From: Termitomyces sp. T153
Lineage: Eukaryota > Basidiomycota > Agaricomycetes > Agaricales > Lyophyllaceae
Assembly (NCBI GenBank): GCA_018296165.2
Contig: JACKQL020000102.1
Span: forward strand, 1 to 64,000
DNA length: 64,000 nucleotides
Direction of reading: 5' to 3'
The first letter of the stretch is position 1. Every line of letters begins with the position of its first letter. Shown in pieces: positions 23,203 to 33,900 of this stretch. The notes beneath the pieces are model-generated. The model made no database searches. It was not told the origin of the DNA and saw nothing but the letters and a program-made list of their open reading frames with translations. The position numbers and the translations under genes are program-made.

Positions 23203-24155
23203 TATCACAACCCGCCCCCTAGACACTGCTCCCAACCCCTCCCAATTTCCCGTCTAACTCCCCTGAACCCCGCCCACACTTTTGTGCCCACACTGGATAA
23301 CTCCGATGCTTCTCCGGCAAACCCTAACGGCAACTCCAACACCCTCTCCGTAGCCATCAACACTCCCCCTGAAACCTTCCCCCACCGTTCCTGGCCACGT
23401 CATACGTCCCCGACCCCCTACCCTAGTTTACCCAACCCGTCCCGGAGTATCACGACATCCCTGGAGCGGCCACGCCCCCAACTGATCCCATCAGAATACT
23501 GCCGCAGCCCGACCTTGGATTGTACCCAACACCCATCGACTCTGCACAGCTCCGTCGACTCCTGCCACCATATCTGCCGCCCTCCGAGGTACCCAGTAGT
23601 CGGTATATAAGTCGTAGAATAACTCCTCGAACTTTAGTCTTGATATTACATTTACCGGTTTCCTATGTTTCATCTCTCGTCTTGTCTCTGTTTCTGTTTT
23701 TAAGTTTCGAATCTATCTTTTTTCCTCAGTCTTGTCTCGTCTCCATCTCGTCTTGACTGTACATATTTCCTTTGTTCTTCTAAGTTCCCCTTGCTCCCTA
23801 CGTCAGTACAAACTCCGCGCATGCACCACAACCCGAACATTCTTACGACAACTCCAACCCTTGCTCCCCACTCAGCCCTGGGACCCATCAAGCCCTGGTA
23901 ATCCCCTATCCAGCTCCGACCCCACCCCCATCACCCGAGAAGCCTCCGCTTACCCCGCAATCTATTTGCGCGCCCACAAACTAGCCCTGACACCCGCCCT
24001 GGGTCAACGACCAGTACCTTCAGTCTTAGACTCCTCCAGACCATTCAGGACTTGCTTGGGCCGCTTTCCCTAGGGACCCCCTCACAAGCTTTCCCCACCT
24101 CCGCTCCAACTCCGGACGCCTGGTTATAAGCGCAGGACATCGTGTCCGCCTAGTA
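23203..24155 (+). repeat. 3' LTR of element B, truncated
   Basis: It starts TATCACAACCC (ancestral TG changed to TA), right after the polypurine run AAGGGGGGGTAA (about 23191-23202). It is collinear with 13402-14400 until CCTAGTA at 24155, where the match stops about 50 bp before the expected GACA end. Confidence 0.92.
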
Positions 24156-24698
24156 GGGGGACTGGTGCTTGTCACTGCTAGGATACAGCATATTTGTGAT
24201 CTAAAAAGTACTGTAACCACAGTACCATGTGCTTGCCAAACTCCAGCTAAATATTCTGCCAATTGGCAGAACTGAAGCTGTGACCATGATCCCAAAAGCA
24301 ATCATTATTACAACCATAACCAGTTCACCATATAACCTTGATAATATCATGAAATTATTGCAATAAGGGGAGGCAAGCTCTCCTTGAAAATGACCCTGGA
24401 ACTCTAAGCATATTAACAAAACCTTATAACCAAACCTTTAACTGCCTGACCAGTACTCTAACTGAACCCTAACCAGGCTAACACCCTCTGGGTACATAGG
24501 CCTGGTATGTTAGCAACTAGCACTCAGCCTGTTAGTTCAGTGGTTCTATTGTGACTTTTTCAGAACTTATGCCTTTCATTTGGAAGGTTATTGGTTCACT
24601 TCCCTTTGGTTGACTTGTTTTTGTCTGGTTCAACATTTGATGTTGTTGACTTTATCACAGGGGATTGGCTTAACAAGCAACCCTGTAATCACAGCTAA
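24156..24698. other. unclassified stretch between elements B and A1
   Basis: No credible gene. It contains an 18-bp palindrome (24254-24271) and a tRNA-like promoter pair (24531-24603). It separates the truncated 3' LTR of B from the truncated integrase of A1. Confidence 0.5.
24531..24603 (+). repeat. possible tRNA-derived SINE head
   Basis: GTTAGTTCAGTGGTTC (24531-24546) resembles a pol III A box and GGTTCACTTCC (24593-24603) a B box (GGTTCRANTCC). The spacing suits a long tRNA or a tRNA-derived SINE. I could not fold a full cloverleaf, so it is not called as a tRNA gene. Confidence 0.4.
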
Positions 24699-25571
24699 GA
24701 GGGCTTGGCAAACATCAAAATGAGGTCACTCAACTATATTGTTAGCATGCTTATTGTAACATGAGATCCAAATATTGTGCAAGTTATACTTCTTCACTAA
24801 GTAGGTGACTGCTTTCAGGATCAGAGGTCCATTGTCAGTAACAATTTTGCTAAGGGCTCCCCAGCAACAAATGATGTCCTTGTATAAACACTTGGCAATG
24901 GCTTCAGTGTTCTCTCTAGCCAGCATGTGGAACTTGGGGTAATGAGTTAGCAAACAACATCCCTGAATGATACACTTGAACTTATTGGAGGGTGGCATGA
25001 ATATGGTGTCCATGTATATCTTGCTAAACAAAGGTGCAGGCATAGCAACAGTTGGCAGGATGAGAACTTTGGTTATCTGATGGACCTGGCATAGTTGGCA
25101 AGTCCAAATGTACCACACTATATCAGTGCTAACTGGAAGCCACCAGAATCATTCTAGAAGGGCTGAGTGGGTAGCAAAAAGGCCTCTATGTCCCAAATTG
25201 TCATGCATGGCTTTGAAGACTCATAGGTGACTGGCAGTAGGAACAAACAGCTTGCGAGTGCCACCTTGGTTTTGTTGCCAAAGCTTGCTGCCAGTGATAA
25301 AGAACATCAAGGCATAGCAAACAAAGGTAGCATACTTGTTGTTGCTAAGGCCTTCAGGTCTGACAAGGTTGTTAAGCCATTTCTCAACCAGAAGTAAGTG
25401 AGTGTTGCTAGCAATAGCTTTAGCACTGCAGAGTACATCATTATAGGTAGTGGTGCCATCATCATGGAGAGGCTGAATATTGTCACTGTTTGCTAGTCAT
25501 GGGGCTTTGCTAGCATTGCTAACAAAGGTTGCTAAAGGTTGGAGAGGCTGAAACTCAACTAGAGGGGGTAG
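24699..25571 (-). pseudogene. A1 integrase
   Basis: The minus-strand frame shows an HHCC zinc-binding region (AMHDNLGHRGLFATH, then WTCQLCQVH) and the catalytic core, with YMDTIFMPPSNKFKC, LSKIVTDNGPLILKAV and the final acidic residue in NKHANNIVE. It inserts element cDNA into the genome. Stops and missense changes are frequent. The C-terminal domain, seen in sister element A2 at 1-660, is cut off here. Confidence 0.8.
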
Positions 25572-25576
25572 GCAAT

Positions 25577-26709
25577 TGTCAGGTTCTGCTGACCACAGGG
25601 GCTCAGCTACACTGGGCGAGTCCTTACTAGGCAGACATGATTCCCTGCACTGACAACTGGGCACTTGGAGGTGTTCCAAACACTGGGGACTTGTGAGGAT
25701 AGCCAGAGGAAATTGATCCGACCAAGTCTGGGGAGGTCTGGAGGAGTAGAGGATGAGTTGCAGGGAAGGGGAACGGGCTTGGTGGGGTTCAGGCATAAGT
25801 CTGTGTGTGAGTATTGTGAGTGTAGAAGAGGCGGAGGTTACGCAAATGGCAGGAGCAGAGTCGGAGTTCTGATGGGGGATCAAGGGGGATTGGTGGGGTT
25901 CGGAGCCAAGCGTGTAGCGGGGTCCGGGGTTGGTAAAAGAGTGTCAGGGGTTTGTAATCATAATCGCAGAATTTGCGAGGGTGTTATGGTTGAGAGGTCT
26001 TGAACACAATAGACAGAATCAAATGAGATGAGACAGAGTCAAACAAAATGAGGTGGAGACAAGACAGGAATGAAAATAGATTCAGGCGGAGACATGGAAC
26101 AATAACAACATGATAACAGAATAGAGACAAGATAAGACTGGGAGACTGAGAATAAGGAAAACAAGACATGGAACACAAAACATGAGAAGAAACAATCAGA
26201 AACACATCAGGTAAGGCAGGTAATCTCAAGACTAGAGTATGAGGAGCTACTCTATGTCTTATATACTGACTACTGAAGAGCTCCGGGGATGTCAGCTGTG
26301 GTGGTGGGGCTTGGTGGAGCTCAACAGAGTCGATAGGTGTCAGTTACAACCAGAGGGCAGGCCACGTTGATATGTTGATGGGATCAATTGTGATGCGGTC
26401 CATTCCAAGGTTGTCATGATACCCCAGGGTAAGTTGGGGGAGCCAGGGTGTTGAGTTGATGACATGTAATGGGGTCAGGCATGGTGGGGGAGTGGTCCCA
26501 GGAGCTCAGGAAGTCCAGGGGAAGTGCCAGCGGCTGTGGGGAAGACATTGGAGTTAGCCAGGAGGCCGTCGGAGTTAGCCGAGAATGCATTGGAGTTAGC
26601 CAGAGTAGGCGCAGAGTGCTGGGGAAGTTTGACAAAGCATCAGGGGAGGTTCCGGGGGAACAGGGGTTTGTCAGGTGATGTACGGGGGTCCACGGAATGG
26701 GTCATGACA
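25577..26709 (-). repeat. solo LTR, family B, reverse
   Basis: Plus-strand ends are TGTCAGGTTCTG and GGGTCATGACA, flanked by GCAAT at 25572-25576 and 26710-26714. The reverse of the AGTCTTGA start motif is near 26226. It sits between the RNase H and integrase parts of A1. Confidence 0.93.
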
Positions 26710-26714
26710 GCAAT

Positions 26715-29045
26715 GGGAAGCTGTGGATACTTGGCAAAGGAGTGGTAGCAGCAGCTGAACTTGGTAAATGAAGCCATGCAAACAATCAATCCAATCCTCA
26801 TAGACAGAGTTGTTGCTATTGTTGGGAGGGGGGTTGCTGGGCTGAAGCAGGCATCACAAAAGACCATCAGGGCTATGGAAAGTTCCTTTGACATGAACAA
26901 GCTTGAAGTGGAACATCAATATCGCCATGATCCAGTAGTTCATGCTAGCAGAGGGCTGGATGTCAGGGTTCTGTAGCATACCCTTGATGTAGTGAGCATC
27001 AACTTCAATGATAAGGTTCCTGATGCCAATAAGGTACATTTGCAAAGCTTGAAGTGCTTGATAAAGTCTGTAGAGTTCCAACTTGGGCTGACTGAATCTG
27101 GCTTCTCTGTTATTAAGCATAATCAATCCAAAGTGATTGTAGCAGTGTTCTTTGCTGCTGTTGCTAGTGCACTAGCAAAGGTAATAACTGACAGTGATAT
27201 ATGATGTGTCAACTACTAAGATGACAGGGTCAGGCAATTCATAGTCAATAGGAACTAGGGGCTTAGCATCATGTAAAGCTTTAATGAGGTCCCATTGATC
27301 ATTCATCTGGTCTGGGCCAGACTCAAAAGGAATGCCAACATGAGTGAGTTTCATTAAGTTGTTGGCAGAGTGAGCAAAATTCTTGATGAAAATCCTAAGA
27401 ACTCCAACTGTACCCAGAAAGGCTCTGACTTCTGATAGCAACTTGCAAGGACCCCAGTGCTCAATCAGGGCTAAGTGACTTTTGTCAGGAATACAACTGC
27501 TAGGAGTGTGAATGTGACTAAGAATTTTGCAGGTCAGAGTGCACAAAACAAGCTTGTAACCAGAGAAGGTGCCGCTGCAATACTTCATCCACTGGAGAAT
27601 TCTGTTAAGAAGTTCAAAGAACTTCCATAGCACTAAGTAAATGTTTGGGTTAGTGGGATGCTTAGTGGGTTTACCATTAATGATCTTCCAGTCCTTGGCT
27701 CCTTTAGCACTAACATTGTCAATAAAGCTGAGTACATGGTGGGGGATTTCTGGCTGCAATATAAAGGTGATGTTGTCATGGAATATTGGCACAGAGTTGG
27801 TCCAACCCATCAGCAAGGTTACTAAGCAAAGAGTGCCAAAAGGAGTCTGGAATGTTGTCAAGTCATGTGAAGCTGGGTCAATAAGTTGCTTGTCATAGCC
27901 AACGTATAGGTCAAGTGTGGTGCCACAAATGTGTCCAGCAAAAAATTCAGCTACATGATCTGGAAAAGGCAGTACTCCAGAATGGCAAATGGTGACATGG
28001 TTTAGCAGCTCTAGACTGTGTACAATCCTGAGCTTACCATTCTTCTTGAGAACACAAAACCATCATGAGTGGTAAGCAGAGTTTGAAGGCTCATAAATGC
28101 CTGCCTTAATCTTGTCACAAATGATTTTGCATACTTCCTTCTCTAGTCCTAGAGATATAGGGTGATTGTGCTGGACCCAGGGTATGTGCAGAATTGTCAG
28201 TATGTGTACTGGTGGAAAGAAGTCAGTATGCAAACTTCCTCATTCAGAGTCTTCACAAGCAAAAGCCTTTTCTTGCTTAGTGACCATGTCAACAAGAGCA
28301 TTGATTTCATTGCTAGTGAGAAAGCCCATGTTGTAGTCTTTGATGAGTTTTACTTGCCATTTGCTAGTGAATCACTGGGTTGGTACAAAGGGTGGCAGAC
28401 TTGGGTCAAGGTATGGCATTGTTGCTAGTGGGTCACCAATAATGCATTGCTCAATTCAAAAGTCTTTGCTAATGTGACCAGCAACTAGTTTGGTTTTCAT
28501 AGTGATGGGCTTGTACTTCTTCTTTACCTGGACACCTTTTCACTTGAGGGTTCATTAGCAACAAATTGAGCAAGGAAGGGGACATTAATATAGGTGGGGG
28601 TAATGTCTGTATCATTTATATCAAGAGGTAAAGTCTGTCCAAGAATCAAAGGATTAGATGTATCAGTGGAAACAAGATAAGGGTGCAACAGAAGCAAAAG
28701 GTCAGATAAGTCACTAGTGGTAGCATAAAGATATGCTAAGGCAGTGTTTGTCTGTGTGATAGAATTGGTAAGTACAATGTCTTTATCCAAAGCACAAGCA
28801 GCTATACAAGTTGCTAGACCAGTTGAATGATCATAGCTAATAATGACCACTGTGTCACTATTGTCATTGTCAATGTCTTGGGCAATGAAAGCAGTGGGCT
28901 GCTTTAGTTTTGAAGCGAATATTTTGGCAATTGTTTCTTTTTGAATTACCACATGGAAATGTTGGTATAGTTTGCTGCATGCCAGTGTTGGGATCAGTGA
29001 TGGTTATAGTGGTCTCAATGTTGCTAAGGGTATTGACCACACTTC
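26715..29045 (-). pseudogene. A1 reverse transcriptase and RNase H
   Basis: Read downward from 29045: a protease-RT linker (ETTITITDPNTGMQQ), then RT with FVFSRR-like and HDLTTFQTPFGTLCLVTLLMG sequence and catalytic site SFIDNVSAKG. Canonical family members have IDDV there, so the second Asp is Asn. Next come a thumb-like LLSEVRAFLGTVGVLRIFIKNF and an RNase H-like region (LILVVDTSYITVS, IEVDAHYIKGMLQNPDIQPSAS, FKLVHVKG). Several stops and frame changes are present, so it is catalytically dead. The RT copies element RNA to DNA in the cytoplasmic particle. Confidence 0.8.
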
Positions 29046-29235
29046 AAGTTAACCTCAAAGGAAAACTCTCCTTGGACCAGTACTATGTGGCACCCTGACT
29101 GGGACCCCAGAAAAAAGTTGTTGAAAAAACAATATATGACAGGCCCCAGTCTCTATAGTAGTCCCAATAGCTAAAGCCACTAGTCTAAAACTGTCTGAGG
29201 AGAGTTACCTCAAGTCCCCACTGAATCTGCTAAGT

Positions 29236-30849
29236 ATGCCACTCTCTAGTGGGAAAACCACTGCAACAAGGAGCAGACAACACTCAATGCCTATGCCAGC
29301 AGAAATGCAGAGACCAACCCCAACTAGGCATGACCACAATAAAAAGATTACTGACTATGTGAGGAGAGAGACAAGGACGACAAGAAGGAAAGAAAATTTG
29401 AACAGAATCCCAGGCAGCATGGCAGAATGGGCTAATGATGTCCTGAAGACTAGTGAGAACAAGGAAGAAGGGTATGAAGCAACAATGGATGGGGAGGAAA
29501 AGGAGGACAGTGAGTTGACTCTGCAACACATGGGGCTGATCTTTGCCAGAAACAGAATCATGGCCAGCACCTTGGTAGACATCTTGAACTCTCTTGCCAC
29601 AGCCAACATGGAAGACAAAAAGGGGAGGGCAAGGCTCCAGACAGTGCTCTGTTTGTTGGCAAAACTGCTAGTGAGCATCTTAGCAGGCAAAGCTCAACCC
29701 AGTGAGAGAAGCGAGCTTGAGGACAACATTATCAGCAAATTAAAGGCAATGATTAAAGACATGGTTAATGTAGCCATGAGCAGGATCAGTAAAGAAATGG
29801 AGGAGGCCATGAAAGTGATAAAATCAGTCAACACAGCAACTATGGCACTAACAACCAAAACTAAATTCTATAGCAAAGCAGTATGGACAAACCCAGCTCT
29901 GCTGGATGTCCCATTTGCACTGAACATGGCTATCAACCCTAGAGCCAGGGCACGCAAAGCCATCAGGAAGAGACAAGTGCTGATAGACATTGACCAGACT
30001 GAAGAGAACAGGGAACTGATTAAGAACACCTCAATAACAGGCTTCACTGAGGAATTCAACAGCAGGTTGAAGAAGATAGGAGAATACAATGGCTATGAAG
30101 TAAAAGCACTGACAAAACTAGCTAATGGAGGCCTCCTGCTAGAAATGTTAAGTGAAGAGGGGGCAAAATGGGTGAAGAGTAGGAAGAAGGAGATTGAGGA
30201 AGTGGTGAGAGTGGGGGCAAGGGTTAAGAAGTGTACATCCCTGGTCATCATCAAATTTGTGCCCATTACACTTGACCCAGAGTTAGAGGAGGAACGAGCA
30301 ACTATGAAAGATGTGAATGACCTCACCAGAGGGACCCTCTCCTTGTTAAGGTGGATCAAACCAATAACAGAAAGGTTGGAGGGACAGAGGGTAGGCCACC
30401 TAATAGCCAGGTTTGAGAATGAGGAGGATGCAAACAAAGTCACTGCAATGGGCCTCTACATCCACCATGTATGGGTCATAGCAGAGAAGCAGAGTAAGGA
30501 ACCAATAAGGTGCTACAAATGCCAGGACTATGGACACATTGTAGCCCATTGCACAGAAGATGAACAGTGCACTCACTGCAGGGGAGCTCACTTGAGTAAG
30601 GGGTGCTCAGAACCACCAAAGTGCATCCCTATGGCCTCAAGAGCCACCCAAGCTACTCCAGAGACTGTGTGGTCTTCAGAAATGTGCAGAAATGGATATA
30701 TGACTTCCAGAGAACAAGATGCCATACTTCCCAACTGGGAAAAGGTGGACACATTGGGGAGCACCAGAAAGGATGATCCCCTTTGGACAACAGCAGTATT
30801 CACAAGCACCTCGGCCCTCAAGCTGACTTCCCCAGAACCTTCAATGTAA
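29236..30849 (+). CDS. LINE ORF1 protein, intact frame
   Basis: A continuous 537-codon frame from ATG 29236 (context AAGTATGCC). The N-terminal 230 residues are charged and helical. A middle part (about 270-405) has the layout of an RNA-binding region (GYEVKALTKLANGGLLLEML, AGLYIHHVW-like). Two C-terminal zinc knuckles follow: CYKCQDYGHIVAHC (residues 426-439, CX2CX4HX4C) and CTHCRGAHLSKGC (445-457). Such proteins bind the LINE RNA as a nucleic-acid chaperone. It is the only long gene-like frame in the window without a stop, although the ORF2 beside it is broken. Expression is doubtful. Confidence 0.85.
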   Translation: MPLSSGKTTATRSRQHSMPMPAEMQRPTPTRHDHNKKITDYVRRETRTTRRKENLNRIPGSMAEWANDVLKTSENKEEGYEATMDGEEKEDSELTLQHMGLIFARNRIMASTLVDILNSLATANMEDKKGRARLQTVLCLLAKLLVSILAGKAQPSERSELEDNIISKLKAMIKDMVNVAMSRISKEMEEAMKVIKSVNTATMALTTKTKFYSKAVWTNPALLDVPFALNMAINPRARARKAIRKRQVLIDIDQTEENRELIKNTSITGFTEEFNSRLKKIGEYNGYEVKALTKLANGGLLLEMLSEEGAKWVKSRKKEIEEVVRVGARVKKCTSLVIIKFVPITLDPELEEERATMKDVNDLTRGTLSLLRWIKPITERLEGQRVGHLIARFENEEDANKVTAMGLYIHHVWVIAEKQSKEPIRCYKCQDYGHIVAHCTEDEQCTHCRGAHLSKGCSEPPKCIPMASRATQATPETVWSSEMCRNGYMTSREQDAILPNWEKVDTLGSTRKDDPLWTTAVFTSTSALKLTSPEPSM

Positions 30850-30958
30850 CATGACCCCCCCAACTGCCCCAAGACCTTTCCCAACTATCTAATATGTTAA
30901 CAGCAGACCCAACACACAAACAACTGAGGATGTAGCAGCAGAACCTGGCAAAAAAAAA

Positions 30959-33900
30959 ATGGCCCAACTTAACTTACTAAACTCAAACACACTCCATAAG
31001 GAATGGGATTTAATACTCATATAATAACCTTATCTCAACCAGCTAAACAACATGAGAGCAAGCTTAGCATGGCAAGTAATATACCCTACTCCCACTTGAC
31101 TAATAAGACATGCACCAGGTCTGTGGTACTGGTGAACAGACAGCTCAGCACAGATGACTTGCATCAACTCATGATCCCAGACACAGCTGACATAACAGGA
31201 ATACAGATGAAGGGACAGTTTGGGAAGATCATAATCTTCAACATATACAATGATTGTGAGAACAATAACAGTATGGACATACTGAGAGGGTATCTCACAC
31301 TAAATCAAGAAGAGACCACTGAGAATGAGGACAACTACATAGTATGGGTGGGAGATTTCAACAGACATCACCCTCTCTGGAACCACAAGAGTAATGGGCA
31401 CCTCTTCACATCAGCGGTTTCCAGGGAGGCACAGGTAATAATAACTCTGCTTGCAGACTTCGACATGGCAATGCTACTCCCAAGGAAGATCAACACTCTG
31501 AAGGCACAAAGGACTGGCAATTGAACAAGGCCTGACAATATTTTTGGCAGCAGCAACCTGAAAGAACTAACAATCCAATGCAAAGCAAGCCCCAGGAATC
31601 AAGGCCCATGCACAGATCACATACCAACACTCACAGTGCTGGATCTACCAACAAAGAAGAAACTTCAGAAACTAATGAGAAACTTCAGGGCAGCAGACTG
31701 GGATGAATTTGCAAGGGTACTGGAGGGAACAGTTGGCAACAATAAATTCTCCAAGGCCCAGCTTATTATAATGGAGACAGCCTTCCAGGAGTTAGCAGAA
31801 AAGCTCACCAGGGCCCTACAAGAAACAATCGAGGTGATGGTACCGATGACAAAGCCCACCATACATACAAAGTGGTGGTGGTCAAACATGCTGAAAGAGT
31901 CAAGAAGGAGGCTTAATAAGCTAAGTGAGAAAGTGCATAGACATAGGGCGATAGATGACTTCTCTATAGGGGAGAAACTGATGGAGGAGAGGAGGAAGTA
32001 TGTGACTGAAATGCAAAAGGTGCAAAAGAAATACTGGGAGGAATTCCTGGACAATGCAATGGAGAGGGACCTATGGATTGCAAACAGATACACCACCAGG
32101 CCAGCTACAGATGGCAGGCAGACCAGGATCCCCATGCTCAAGTACATGGAAGACAATGGGAAGAGGAGGGAGGCTAAATCCAATGAGGAGAAATGCAAGG
32201 TCCTAGTAGAGGCACTATTTCCCCCCCCTTTAACAGCAACAGCAGAAGCAGGCAGCATGAATTACCCATGACCCTTCCCAACAAGTGGCCCCATAACAAA
32301 AGAACAGATCAGACAAAGCATAGTGGGCCTCAGCCCATATAAAGCCTGCAGCAATAATGATATACCCAATATAGTCCTTAAGAAGTCTTTTGAAATAATT
32401 GCTGACTATCTGCTCCATCTTTTCCAAGCAGTTTTCATGCTGGAAACATATTATCCACCATGGAAGAAAAGTATAACAGTTGTCCTGAGAAAGCCAGGGA
32501 AGCCAGCATATGACATGCCAAAGGTGTACAGACCAATAGCACTCCTTAACACCCTAGCAAAGGTACTGACCTCAATTGTAGCTGAGGACCTGACTTACAT
32601 AATGGAGAAACATGGCCTTCTGCCCAGCACTCAATTTGGAGGATGCCTGGAATGTGTCAGATTCCACTGACCATGAGAGCTCAGCTACACTGGGCGAGTC
32701 CTTACTAGGCAGACATGATTCCCTGCACTGACAACTGGGCATTCGGAGGTGTCCCAAACACTGAGGACTTGTGAGGATAGTTGGTGGAGATTGATCTAAG
32801 CAAGTCTGGGGAGGTCCGGAGGAGTAGGAGATGAGCTGCGGAGAAGGGGAATGGGCTTAGTGGGGTTCAGGCACAAGTCTGTATGTGAGTATTGTGGGTG
32901 TGGAGAAGGTGGAGGCTATGTGAGTGATGGAAGCAGAGCCAGAGTTTGATGGGGGATCAACAGAGGTTGATAGAGTTTGGAGCCAAGCATGTAGCGAGGT
33001 CCGGAGTTGGTTAAAGAGTGTCTGGGATTCATAATTGTAATTGTGGGGTTTGCAAAAGCATTAAGGTTGGGAAAGATAGGAACACAATGGACAGGATGGA
33101 TCAAACAAGACAAGACAGAGTTGAACAAAATGAGATGGAGTCAAACAAAATGAGATGGAGTTGAGATGAGATGGAGACAAGACCAAGAATAGATTCAGGC
33201 AGAGATATGAAACAATAATGAAAACAATAATGGAATAGAGACAAGACAAGACCAGGAGACTGAGAGTAAGAAAATGAGACATGGAACACAAAACATGAGA
33301 GAGAAACAATCAGACCATAGGTAACGTTAAGCAATATCAAGACTAGAGTATGAAGAGCTACTCTACGTCTTATATACTGACTACTGGAGAGCTCCAGGGA
33401 ACATCAGCTGTGGCAGCGGGGCTTGGCGGAGCTTGACGGAGTTGATGGGTGTTGGTTACAATCAGAGGGTGGGCCATGTTGATATGTTGATGGGATCAAT
33501 TGGTGACGCAGGCCATTCTGAGGTTGTCATGATACTCCAAAGTAAGTTGGAGGAACCAGGGTGTTGAGTTGATGACATGTAATGGGGTCAGGCATGGTGG
33601 GGAAATGGTCCCAGGGGCTCAGGAGATCCAGGAGAAGCGTTGCCGACTGCGGAGAAGACATTGGAGTTGGCCAGGAAGCCGTCAGAGTTAGCCAAGGATG
33701 TGTCGGAGTTAGCCGGAGTAGGTGTGGAGCACTGTGGAAGTTTGGCAAGGCATCGGGGGAGGTTCTGGGCAGGCAGGGGGTCGTTGGGCAATGTGCGGGG
33801 GTCCAGAGAACGGGTTGTGACAGGATGCACCACATCAGACTCACTACAACTCTTAGCCTACTGGGTGAAGCATGAGTGGCAACAAGGCAGAGTAGTATCA

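Larger units (their letters stand above)
13402..24155 (+). mobile_element. element B, Ty3/gypsy chromovirus, nearly full length
   Basis: The order is 5' LTR (13402-14400), self-priming site (14401-14413), gag (14433-16956), pol (16957-21104), antisense gene (22989-21331), polypurine tract (about 23189-23202) and 3' LTR (23203-24155, cut about 50 bp short). pol carries protease, RT, RNase H, integrase and chromodomain. CpG content is high, and nearly all damage is CGA to TGA, so it is the youngest element here. The left duplication would be CTGAC (13397-13401); the right side is lost at an abrupt junction at 24155/24156, which could be a deletion or an assembly join. Confidence 0.93.

Noticed and set aside
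24531..24603. Functional tRNA gene
   Set aside because: A- and B-box-like words exist but no acceptor-stem pairing or anticodon arm could be drawn.
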